DNA of 64,000 nucleotides from Selaginella moellendorffii (Eukaryota; Streptophyta; Lycopodiopsida; Selaginellales; Selaginellaceae). A program made the translations under genes and the position numbers. The notes beneath the pieces were generated by a model that was not told the DNA's origin, searched no databases, and saw only the letters and a program-made list of their open reading frames with translations. The stretch covers positions 135,804 through 199,803 of the forward strand of contig NW_003314402.1 in the NCBI RefSeq assembly GCF_000143415.4. The letters run 5' to 3'. Below, one piece after another: positions 44,441 to 55,489 of the stretch (position 1 is its first letter; every line of letters begins with the position of its first letter).

Positions 44441-46980
44441 ATGCGATCCTGGCGATGGGTGCTCCATATCATTCTATTCCCGCCCGGACGTGATCTCCAG
44501 GATTTGCGAAGAAGAAGCTCGTCGATCAGATGGCGCGCAATTGATTGGGGCTTCCCGCTACATTTTCCCGCGCTACTTCTCCATTCTAGGGTTCTTTCTT
44601 GGAGGCGACGTAGGTTTTCTATTGCCCGCGTGGTCGAGGAGACGGCGCTGGGGGGCGGCCTTGATCGGCGTTCTGGAGCTGCACAGGTAATGGGGCTCGA
44701 CACTCCGGGTTTTAGAAATAGGAAGAGGCTCCAGCTTAAGGCTCCGACGAGCAGTGCCAAGGCGAGGAGCCCCAGCCAGCGTTGGTAAATCGTGGACGAC
44801 AGGGAGCTCTAGATGTACGGTGACAACAAAGGTCCCTGCGGCAAAATGTTCCATCGGCTGTGGATCGCCAAAAACTCCCGCAAAAGCTGAGGCTTCTAGG
44901 ACAGCAAAAATTCCCGAGGTGATTGTTGATAGTGGAGCAGAGGATTTAGATGATTCGGGAGTAGAAAGTGGAGCAATCGATGGTGGGGAAGAAGAGGTAA
45001 ACAAGATTAAGACTGGAGGAGGAAACGATGCCGAGGTGGAAAGAACAACAGTGGTCGAGAGCTCCATTGAGACTGTCTGGAAACATGGCGAGGCTGTTTC
45101 TAGCGCCTTAGCTGGACTTTCAATCAGAGGTAGTGCCTTGACCCACGGTAATCCCGTTAAGATGGAAGCTGGTTGTGGTTCCGTGAAAGCTGAAGCTTCG
45201 GTTTCGATCGCAGCTGGATGTGATCCTATGAAAGTAGATGGCTTGGTGAAGATGGAAGCTGGTTTTGAGTCTGCAAGAGTCGAAGCTCCGGTTGGCTCGC
45301 TGAAGATGGAACCTGGTTATGATACTGTGAAAGTTGAAACTCCATTCGGGGGTGGTACAGCTGCCCATTTGTCTGAAGCGAAGGTGGTTCCAATAGAAAA
45401 TGACACGGCTAAAGCTGCAGAGAAGCAACTGGTTGTTTTAGATGCAGAGAGGTGGTGGCTTCTCCAAGAGACTGAAGTTGCCGGGTACTCGACGTCCAGG
45501 GGATGCTGGATTCGTGTTGGCGAGTTCGTGGCCTTCAATTTTCCCAAGCCTGAAGCCGAAAGTAAGAAGAAGTTCTTTAAGCACAAGGGGTTCGGCCGAA
45601 AGCGAGCTCCGACATTGTAAGGTTCTTGACAAAAGCTTCAGGAGAGGTACGTTTCACTTGACTTGTTTCTTCGTTTTACTTCTAACCATTTGCTCACAGA
45701 TAGGACGGCTTCCAGCCGACTGGTCCAAGTGTTTGATACCTTTGGGAAGTGCAAAATGGCACCAGAGGCTCTTTCTCTTATGAGCAGCATAGTTCTCCAT
45801 TTGAGGTAGAGTTTCTGTGTTAACCAGAGACGTTACGTATATGATGTGCTTGCAGAGTTTATATCAACAAGTCAGAAGCCTTACGAGGAGGGGGTTGAGC
45901 GCGGATTGAAGCTTCTGCAAGCTATCTTGAAGCCGTTAATGCTTCGAAGAACAAAACAAAAGATTCACAAGTTGGATTCACAGACCAATTCTTGTTCTCC
46001 AACCGGCTCAATGTCAGGTTATTGAATGCAAACTATCTGAGCCTGAACGTGATTTTTATGATGCCCTTTACCACAGATCTAAGGCATGCTTTCGGATTGA
46101 ACTTCTTTTCTCTTTTTTCTGAACACGTTTTTGCGTTTGTGATCAGGTAAAATTCGATCAGTTCGTTGGACAAGGTAAAGTTCTCCATAACTATGCGTCG
46201 ATCCTCGAACTGCTACTTCGATTACGGCAAGCTTGTGATCATCCTTTTGTTGTTCTGAGGTAGAACATGCATCCTCTTATGTCTGAAGTTCCTGACGTTT
46301 TCTTCGTCACGCAGCCGCGGCGATACTGAAGACTTTGCGGACCTTGGAAAGCTGGCTAGACGTTTCTTGGACCCAAAGTCCAGGCTCTGCTGCACCACCT
46401 CCAGACGTTAAGTGAGGCCGGGTCGAAAAGCGTTGTTTTTAGTCAGTGGACAGCGTTTCTCGACTTGTTAGAGATACCATTGAAAAGGTACGAGCGTCTT
46501 TCCTTTTGGCGCTTTCTCTTTGTTTGTGTTTCTAACAATGCACTGCCAGGACGAACTTCTGTTTCGTCCGCTTGGACGGAACACTATCGCAGCGCTCAAA
46601 AACTTCAGCAATATTCCAGCCGTGGCTGTAAGCTTTTTGTATTGCTTACCTCCAAGAAACCACTCTATTTTGTGGACAGGTCATGCTCATGCTTTTCTCA
46701 TGGTACGCGCTATAGTTTTCTTTTTTAGCCATCTTCGGAGTCGAGAATGTGGACGATCGAGCATCGGTCAGACGAAGAACGTATCGATCAAGCGATTCAT
46801 CGTCAAAGTAAGCGCGAGTTGAAACTCTCTTTGACGTTTCTCATGTCTCTAGAGCAGGACTCGGTGGAGGAGAGAATGCAACAGGTCCAAGCGAGGAAGC
46901 AGCGATTGATCGCGAGGGCTCTCACAGACGAAGAGGTGCGAAGCGCTCGAATCGAGGAGGTCAAAATGCTATTTAGATGA
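44441..46980 (+). pseudogene. RAD5-like pseudogene, copy E (longest open first exon)
   Basis: The leader carries the 60-bp segment in the opposite orientation from copy A and lacks the CUE-like segment. An open frame at 44754-45620 encodes 288 residues: SGSPKTPAKAEASRTAK-like start, acidic region, then VKMEAG, VKAEA, VKMEAG, LKMEPG and VKVET motifs, and the HIRAN-like WWLLQETEVAGYSTSRG. It shifts frame at HKGFGRKRAPTL (AAGGGG against AAGAAGG). ATPase-tail pieces follow ([65 protein letters not shown]). The RING is deleted at about 46372 (TTCTTGGACC|CAAAGTC). Helicase-C pieces and the C-terminus remain. No ATPase core. Confidence 0.85.
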
Positions 46981-49250
46981 GAAGAACTGGAGTCCTTAGC
47001 ATTTTTTTAACTTGTATCAGTCTACATAGTTAAAGAGGGGAATATGCTTCTAGCATCGGCAGAGGATGGCTAGGTTACAAGCATTTCTAGGTTTCTTCGC
47101 GGCTATGGCGGACAGCGAAGGAGCAGGCGATCGCGTCGCATGCGCGTTTGATTCCGGCAGCATCGGCGACGAGCAAGGTATGCATGCTAGGATCGCCTCG
47201 AGAAGCAGCAGCAGCGCCAGAGCCAGAGTAGCCGATCTAGATTCATGCAAGCATATGATCTCTAGGAAATTGAGCTGAACGCTGAGGCTTTGCAGGCGAT
47301 CGCGTCGATTCCTCTCGTCTCCGCGGCCGGGTGGCTAGAAAGCCGGGGCGCATTCTAGAGTTTCGGGGTTTCTGGGGCGATCAGTCATGTAGCGGGCAGT
47401 GATTCTCTCACAGGGAGCTGGAAGTCAGCCATGACGTGGAATCCGCCACAAGTTCCTCCCAGCTTGTCCGCCTTGACTGCCACTACTCAGGCCGAGGATG
47501 AACTGGGCGTGGATGTGTCGTCTCCCAGCGGCGATTTGCTACTCCATTTTCTCAAGAGCTGTGAGCAGCTGAGGAGCAGTCGCAGCTACAGGACCCAGCA
47601 GTCGCAGGTCACGGTCCCTGCCACAGCTTTGCTCCCTCTGGAGGACCTGGAGGAGAAGGTCCTCCTCCACGACCACTCTACGTCCCAGCAATAAGATTTG
47701 GTGGGTGGTCACCTCACTTCCAGCAGCACCAAGACCCACTTTTCCCTTCGGATCCATTCTTGACTCCGTCGAACCACTGATTTCTACGCTCGTTTGCTCC
47801 TCTTCCAGTCGAGATCCGCCAGTGCCGTATCCTTTTCCAAATGCTCCGACTTTCCAGCCTGCTGATAATGTGGTTCATCCGCCGCATTCCTCTGGGGAGC
47901 TTAAAGCTCGTCCTGGCCTTCACTTGGAGTCTCCGGTGTTTGGACCCAGCGCAGCTGAGACCTCGGACTCCAAACGCGCCCCAGAGCAGCCGAGGAGATC
48001 GGTTACACCTGCGAAGGATGACAAGCAACAATTCCACGGCAATGGTTCCGAGCTCCTTCAGTTGTTACAGGGTGGTCCTGGTCGTGTTAAGCCCACAGCC
48101 TCCACAAAGGTGGATGCTACACAGGACAGTGGGGATTCTGGAGAGCCATCAAAGAAAGGAAGTCCATCTGCTGTTCACGGTCCCATAGGACCGCCGAGGC
48201 GTCATGTCGTTTCTCCTCCGCAGAGTCCAAATGACCTCCTTGGACGTTTGTGGGCTGCTCTTCCGTCGTCAAGCCACACTTTGTTTGACGGAGAAAGCGA
48301 ACGCAAGCCGCCAGCCCGGAGCTTTGGCGTTGAAGTGAACGAGATGTCCCGGGAAGTCGATGGAGGTGGAGCTGCTGGTTTCGCACTTTTGAAGCGAAGA
48401 GGATCGGAGCCTGCCGCCTCGCACTACCTTTAAACGGCTACGACTATAACGACTCTAAGACAAATGATAAGCCGAGGACAAACTCGGCATCCGGAAGACT
48501 ACAGGACTATCGTGGGAGATACGTAAATGGAGAGGCCGAATTTGAGCCCGGAGGCGATGACTTTAGAGGTGCGGGAAGGCGTCGAGGTACCGGTCGTGCA
48601 GACGCCAGACGCGGTGGTCGGGGTGCTGTTGGCCAGTGGATTGCGGTAAGTGAGAGGCATAAAGATGCTGAGCCAAGTGACATCACCTCCTGCGGTATCT
48701 CTGATGGAAGGGACGAGTCGCTTAAATCTTGAAACGGGACTTAGTCGAATGCTCGGAGAAAACATCAACAGGAATGGAGGATAAAACAGGCCGACTCAAA
48801 GGCAGCATTTCCAGCGGAGGAAAAACCGGACTACAAGGTTGCAAAGGCACGGTCTTTGGCATCTCAACTTGAACGTCCAGGCTTGCCATCGGGAAGTACG
48901 CAAAACTCTTCCGTTGGCGCGGCTTTTGAGGAGTCCAAACAGAGGCTCCATAATCTAGATGCTTTGGAAGGAGAGGGCGTGACGACCTCTCTAGATCTCG
49001 AGGAGCTACAAATTGACGGTCACCGTCGTGAGGGTAAAGCTCCACAGTTTTACAAGGTTTGTGCTTGCTTTTTCTCTTTCTTTATTTTCATGTGTTTGTA
49101 TCTCTGGTTACAGCCGAAGGAGAACCGTTTCAGGACCTCTGAAGAAGAACTAAAGGTATGCATATGCATATTCTTAATATTGTTATGTTTTCCATGTTTT
49201 ACCATTTACTCTATACACCAGATTTTAAAATACTCAAAACCACGAGAGTA
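46981..49250 (+). pseudogene. URT1-like relic, nearly complete N-terminal region, no catalytic domain
   Basis: Leader with MADSEGAGDRVACAFDSG (47105), then ATG 47431 (MTWNPPQVPPSLSALTA). The Pro-rich exon is open over 47705-48433, because a 10-nt deletion relative to the copy at 8640 changes the local frame (SSSRDPPVPYPFPNAP). The Gly/Arg-rich exon follows (48499-49055), then a short intron and PKENRFR with TSEEELK. One extra codon (GAAGAAGAAC) distinguishes it from other copies. It ends at AAAG|GTATGC and meets the 3' flank of NLR copy 5. Confidence 0.65.
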
Positions 49251-49415
49251 AAGTAATATCCTGAGAATACGATTTGTAAGAAAAACAGAAACTGTCTCTT
49301 CTCCAAACGCTGCTGACGGCTTGGAAATCTCTGTTTTTGTTTTTTGAGTGATGCAAAATAGTGTAGCATTTGCGCAGATCGAGAACCCAATCGATGTCCA
49401 CTGAAGGAGCAAGGT

Positions 49416-52400
49416 TTAATCCCAGAATGTTATATGGACATCCGGCCGCTCCTCAAGCCATGGTGGAACTTTCGTACCTTTTTCGCAGCATAGGACTTTG
49501 AGCCTTGGAAATAAGCCAAGGCCGTGATTGTCTGAACTCAATTGGGGCCACACTACATCATCATGATCATAGAGCCTAAGCATCTCCAATCCTGGAAGGG
49601 ATGCAATGGATGATGGAATATTTTCGATCCTAACCAAGGTTACATATTCTAGAGCAGTCATCTGGTCTGTTGGCCCAAAGAAATCATTGGGGAGCTGCCT
49701 CATACAGCCCTTCCGCAAAAATAATGTGAATTGTTTCACCTTCAGCTGTGATCTCTCGGTTGGCATCAAGAGTCTCCTCGTGTAACCTTCTACTCTCAGT
49801 TCAAAAAGGTCATTGGGGAGTTGTGTCACAAAGAGAGGCAAATGCTCCCATGTATTATCAGGAGCCAGATTGAATGTTAAGGTCTTCAGGTTTGGAAGAC
49901 TTGCTGCCAAATCATCCTTGAACTCCGACTGTGCAATGTGCAGATTTTCAAGCTCCAGCCATTCGAGGCATGGGAACAATCCATCCAGACTGAAGAACCG
50001 GATACCACTGCAGTCTAGGTGAAGTTCTCGTAGCCGTTGAAAGACCTTTAGCCAAGACAGGTCTTTCATTGTCTCATTGTTTGTGATGGATAAAGCTTGT
50101 AGCTGTGGCCATTCAAGGGTTTCGGCATTGTTTTCACCGTCTTGTACCCCGTCGATTGAAAAGTGCTGAAGCTGGTTGGAATTCTTAAACATTCGCTTCC
50201 AGTCAAGTTTGATAGTCGATTCCACATAAATGTGACATCGTCTTAGATTGACAAGTTGCCACGGGCCTGTGAAATCGCCAAAGTCCATGCTCTTTGCACG
50301 CAACACCAGTGTCTCAATGTCCACTAGTGCACCAAGGCTGTGAGGTATTTTTATTGTTGCATTGTAGAGTTTTAGCTCTAAATGTCTTAGCTTGTGTAGG
50401 CTTGAAATTCCACTCAAACCTATGACCACAGCTAACTCCTTACAAGATTCAAGCTCCAGCTCTTCCAAGTTGAATAATTGGGGCAGTAATGCAAAGTTGA
50501 ATTTTCTGATCTTCTTGCATTTAAAAACCTTCAGTGATGTCAAGCTGAAGAGCGCATCTGGCAATTGAGGCGCATCATCGAAGGATCGAACGTCAAGCAC
50601 TTGAAGGTTTCTCAGCTTGGATATGCTATCTGGAATAAAACGGACCAAATTATAGCATCTATTCAAGCTCAATACCTTGACATTTTGGATGTGATCTATA
50701 ATAAGACTGACATCCACACCAGAAATTCCACGACATCCATCGAGAAGCAAGACATCTCGCACATGAATGTCAGACAAAAGGCTGCTTGTAACCTTCTTTC
50801 CAATGAATGAAACTTTAGAAAATGTTGGAGAAATCCCAGGTGGACAATCATAGCCAAACAGGCATCCCTTCTCGTGCTCTTCCTGGGGTGGGTACTTCCC
50901 TTTCAAGATTCTTATGCACAGCTTGCGTACCATATCGTGCACAGTTACATACTTATCAGTTGTCTTCACTAGGCATCTTCGTTCCAGTTCACTAACAATC
51001 TGCAGAGGCGAGAGTTCTGACCCAACCGCTATCCAACATTTTCTCAGATCATCAAACTCGATTTGCTCATCTTCTGGAAACGCAGCCACATAGAGAAAGC
51101 ACTCTTGCAGCTTTTCATCCTTATTAAAGCGTCCCAGCTCGTCATAGCTAAACTTCAAGCGCTGGAACATCCGCTTCTCAATGTCCCCGTCATTCAACAA
51201 ATGCATCTTCTCATAGCGTTCTTCCCACACCTGCGGCCCGTCATTCCTGTAGTCAGCCATGGCACTGCCAATCACTTCAAGAGCTAAAGGGAGCCCCTCA
51301 CATTTGCTAGCTATTCTCTCGGCAACTTTCACAATGTCCGGATCACTAGGTAGTGAATCATAAAAGGCAAACTTCCAAAACATCTTTTTGCTCTCGTCCT
51401 CTGATAGCTCATGCACAGGAAGTTCCTTTGCACCCAGCATGCTCAAAATGCCTTTCTTTCTGCTTGTTACCAGCACCCGGCTGTAAGAGGACGGCCCTGC
51501 TGTAAAATCCAGTCCCTTGGCCAAGCTCATTTCCCACACATCATCCAGTATCAACAAGACATGGTTGCCACGAGCAACATTTTGTGCCATCTGTTGCACA
51601 TGCTCAATGGTGCCTGCATTTTGGGCCCTCTCCTTCATGTCGCCCCATTCAAGAGCGTTGAGGAGCTGGGCCCTGAGATCATCCTCCGATGCATCTTTCT
51701 TGACAGTAATCCACACAATGTTGTCATGGAAATGCTGCCGGACCCTCTCGTCATTGTGCACGAAGCTTGCAAGGGTGGTCTTGCCACACCCTCCCATTCC
51801 CAGGAGTCCAAACCATTTCCCCGGGGCTTGTGGATCCAGGAGGGCATTCACCACCTCATCCACCTGCTCCCCATGGCGGCCAAACATGTCGTTGGCCTCG
51901 GGAACACCACGCCGTTCATACTTTACGAGACCTCTGTCTTGTGGACAACTCCGTACGGAAAAGCTGGTGCTCCGCTGTATCGCTCTCAACTCTTCTCGCT
52001 CGTACCTTTCAATGTGCGGGAGGAGATCGTTCTCGCAAGTGCGTACCAGCTCCGAAATCGCGCCAGATCGCTTCTCCCTGTGCGAAAGATCCATCTTTTA
52101 GCTTCATTGCTTCAAACATGAATTCGAATAAGCCTTACTGTAATCCAAGCAGCGCTTGCGCCTTCTCAGTCCATTCAGTCAGTTCAGTCAGCCACGCCTC
52201 AGCCTCACCAGAGTAGCGGAAATCTGGATTCTTGTGCTTGGGAGCATTAAACTTGTCAAGCGTGGCCTGGATTCTGGATTGCCTCTTCTGTAGGTCCTCA
52301 ATGTGGACATTCAGCTCATGCTCGTGACCTTGGATGTGCGACAGGAGATCGTCGTAGGCACTTAAGGACTTCGCGATGTCGTTACTCCGCTTGTACCTAT

Positions 52401-52758
52401 AGGAAGTGGAGAAGTTCAACCAGCTGCCTGCCATTTCTACACACACACACACACAAAAGATAAAATGCTACTGTACCCACCGCTTTATGGGGCTCCAGAT
52501 CCTGTTGTGGCGTGATCCCAAGAGTGCTTGTGCCGTGGTGTTCCATTTCCTGACACGCTCCAAGCATTTCTCGGCCGCTTCAGAGAACGTGAAGCCAGGA
52601 TTCTGCTGCTTGTGAACACTGAAAGCTTCGATCTTGTCCTGGATGTGGGGCGCCTTGTTCTCCAGCGTGTCAATGTTGGCATTGCAGTCCCATATCTTCT
52701 TAGCAGGGCCCAGAGCCAAGCCACACAAGACGCCTGTCAAGGAGCCCACAACCTCCAT
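49416..52758 (-). CDS. CC-NB-ARC-LRR (NLR) disease-resistance protein, copy 5, intact
   Basis: Proposed exons 52758-52472, 52396-52139 and 52077-49416, about 1068 aa, with introns of 75 and 61 nt as in copy 3. Coiled-coil exon 1 encodes the same peptide as copy 3. The NB region instead shares WGDMKERAQNAGTIEHVQQM with copy 2, then returns to a copy 3-like SRVLVTSRKKGILSMLGAKE, so the gene is a mosaic. Motifs: GMGGCGKTT, LLILDDVW, GLPLALEVIG, CFLYVAAFPED and a VHD-type MHD after the shortest pre-MHD loop of the family (LVKTTDKYVTVHD). LRRs are single-copy and end ITFWD. The acceptor reads CACAG|G. No frameshift or stop seen. Confidence 0.87.
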
Positions 52759-53134
52759 GCTTGTAGCCCTACAAGTAAAGGTCGTCTCCCAGAACTCTTG
52801 GCCTTGGTACCCCCTCTTAAAATGAACAGTAATTTTCAGAGAGGTATAAGCTGTTACAAGTGACTTCAGTTTAATTAGAGTTGATTGCTTGCAGTAGAGC
52901 GAGTAGTAGAGGGCCTCGTGCAGCACCCTCCCTCTTGCAATGCCAGCTGTGGCTCTCTCTCTCTCTCTCTCTCTCATTGCTCCGACATTGTAAGTTTCTC
53001 CAGGAGAGGTAACTTTTGTCGCTTTGTTTTAGTTGCACACAGATAGGACGCCTTCCAGCTGACTGGGCCACGTGTTTGATTGCTTTGGGTCAGGAAAGCG
53101 TACTCTGGGTCATTCTTCACTATTTTTGAGACTA
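52759..53134. other. 5' flank of NLR copy 5: leader, (CT)n and diverged RAD5 exon scrap
   Basis: Almost the same as 23017-23392, with the leader, (CT)n at about 52955-52976 and the diverged RAD5 scrap at 52978-53100. The in-frame NLR leader stays open to a Met in the GA repeat at 52977. Confidence 0.6.
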
Positions 53135-54822
53135 GAAATGTATATGGTTTTACTTTTGAACTAGGATAGTTTATATGTTTTAATATAGTTAACACTCTGG
53201 AACTTGATTTATAATATTAAGGACATCAAGAATTATTTTAAAATTGGACTAAAACTTGATTTTCCTTATGGATTTTCAACTACATATAAAAGATGTACAT
53301 TCATGTAATTTATTCATATGACAATATTCTTTTGATAAGAGCATAGGTTGTGCTGTTTAACAAACATATGATGTTTTTGACTGGAACTTTTATGAAAAAA
53401 TTCCCACACTTCAATAAGAAAATAAACAAATTTATATTGTTTTTATTTGCTGCAGAATGTCCTTTTTTAATTCTATATGAATTGGGATTGTTGGTTACAA
53501 CTTCCATACATATAACATATAAATGTTCTATTGCAAACACCTTTACCACATATTTAATTCTTCCTTGGATCCTCATAATATAATCAATTGCCACTTCTAT
53601 AAAATTGTCTTTATTGTTACTTCTATAGTAGTGTCCTTATTGTGGGCACCTTCTGGAAATTTGTGATAAACTACATCCAAAACTAAATAAAAGTAATTCC
53701 AAACATTGTTATAGTATGGCACAATACAAACTTCTCTAACTAGAGCATCCATTAGTAAGATGCAAATATGATTAAACTGAATATTCCCTAAAACTAGAAT
53801 ATGAGAACCTATGTGGTGATATTTCATTAGAGTTCTTCTTAGTTCATCTACATAGTAACTGAGAAAAAATTATTAGCTTCTACCAAAGAAATAGACAGAT
53901 AGACAATTTCTCACTAGTAGTATTTAACACAAATAAAGATTTCAATTGCACCCCTAATCCCAATTAAGAATATCTTTATAATTTGAGTAAAATATATATC
54001 ACTTGGAAAACCATATAGTTATAAGCATGAAATATAATATGATTATTACAAACCTACCACCATAGTTGTGTTTTGCTTTTGCACTATGATTTTAGCATGT
54101 ATTGCCACAATTTTTAATTCTTCCTCTTTCATGACATTTTCTTCAACCAAATTATCATTAGGTAAACTATTCATCACTCATTCCAACATCACTAATGACA
54201 AATATAATGTTCTCTCACAAATCATATCCAAACCCATTTGCTAGATTATATGGTTCTGACTTTCCCCCCAAATCCACTCTATTATTTGTCACCGTGCTAA
54301 CTTATGCATTTTTAGTGAGAGTAAGTGTTTGCCTATGCTTATAGAAAGTAGATTTGGTGAAAAAATAACCTTTTGCTGCCCTTGTTGCAACATATGATAG
54401 ACAACAATAATTTTTCTTTCCTTTTTGATTTAGTTTGGTATGAACCATTGAGATGTGTCATTTTCTAGCTAATCTAGTGATTCTAATCCCCAGACAAATA
54501 TTACAATCAACATTACAAGGCAAACACATTCTTGCAAAACTTGTGAAACTTAAAAATACACGATTATCACATATTTTTTAGTGTTTTTAATGTTGTCAGC
54601 CTTGTGGTTTTTTGCTGCTTTCTTTCAAAAACATAATATTGTTATAAATATTTTTTTTGAGGTATTTTTCAAGTCCTTATTTAGCAAATTCATAATGGAG
54701 GTAGAGATAAATTGCCCAATCCGTAATGCTTTTTGGGATTGGGCCTATAAGTAACATTTGATAAACATAGAACATAGGAAGGTTAAGGCTTTTTACTTGC
54801 ATTTATTGATAGAAGTTTTTTT
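53135..54822. repeat. AT-rich spacer, right-truncated
   Basis: Matches 23393-25080 closely, then ends abruptly at AGAAGTTTTTTT, where the long form continues ATTTTGGTATC. The next base enters an NLR exon-1 fragment. No gene seen. Confidence 0.7.
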
Positions 54823-54990
54823 CTGCTGCTTGTGATCACTGAAAGCGTTGATCTTGGCCTGGATGTGGTGCGCCTTGTTCTCCAGCGTTTCAATGTTGGC
54901 ATTGCAGTCCCATATCTTCTTAGCAGGGCCCAGAGCCAAGCCACACAAGGCGCTTGCCAAGACGCTTGTCAAGGAGCCCACAACCTCCAT
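54823..54990 (-). pseudogene. Orphan fragment of NLR coiled-coil exon 1
   Basis: Minus-strand MEVVGSLTSVLASALCGLAL (ATG at 54990) continues through KKIWDCNANIETLENKAHHI to FSDHKQQ, then is cut at the spacer junction. It has a duplication of about 24 bp (LTSVLASAL against LASAL). No exon 2 or NB-ARC is attached. The remnant is an NLR 5' end lost by recombination with the AT-rich spacer. Confidence 0.8.
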
Positions 54991-55489
54991 GGCTGTAGAC
55001 CTACAAGTAAAGGTTGTCTCCCTCCCAGAAAGAAGCACAATATTAACTCTTGACCTTGTAGATCGGAATTCTTCACTTTTTTCACAGCTGTGACTCACTC
55101 ACTCTAAGAGATTCACAGTGAGCACCGCAACGATCGCTACATCGCTCGCAAGAAACACCTCTATTTGTACAAACAGACAAACGTGGAGCACGTAAAGTAC
55201 TTGTGTCTTTGGCCTAAAACGGGCATCTTAAACGCCATAGCCAGAAAATGGACGGCGGAGATCTTTTGAGCAAGAACCCTAAGCCCCAATTTCTCTTGGC
55301 GAGGCGGCGAGAGAGCGATGGCGCAGAGAGATGCGACACGCCCGAGAAGAACATCGTCTTTTCTCTTGTACGGCGTTGATCCAGGCGAACGGGAATAGAG
55401 GGCTCCTCTGCCGATCTTTGATGGGATCCGGGCGATCTTGTCACCGACGTCTTGAAAGATCTTAGATTCTATCCGCAATCGCCCAGTCA
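54991..55489 (+). pseudogene. NLR 5' leader remnant and PPR-derived scrap upstream of RAD5 copy F
   Basis: 55000-55037 is NLR leader (minus strand). From ATATTAACTCTTGACC the block matches 44089-44440 and 63129-63438, with PPR-like readings near 55110-55160 and 55340-55410. An extra segment of about 95 bp at 55233-55330 (GCCATAGCCAGAAAATGG to GGCGCAGAGAG) is not in the other two copies. No intact gene. Confidence 0.45.
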
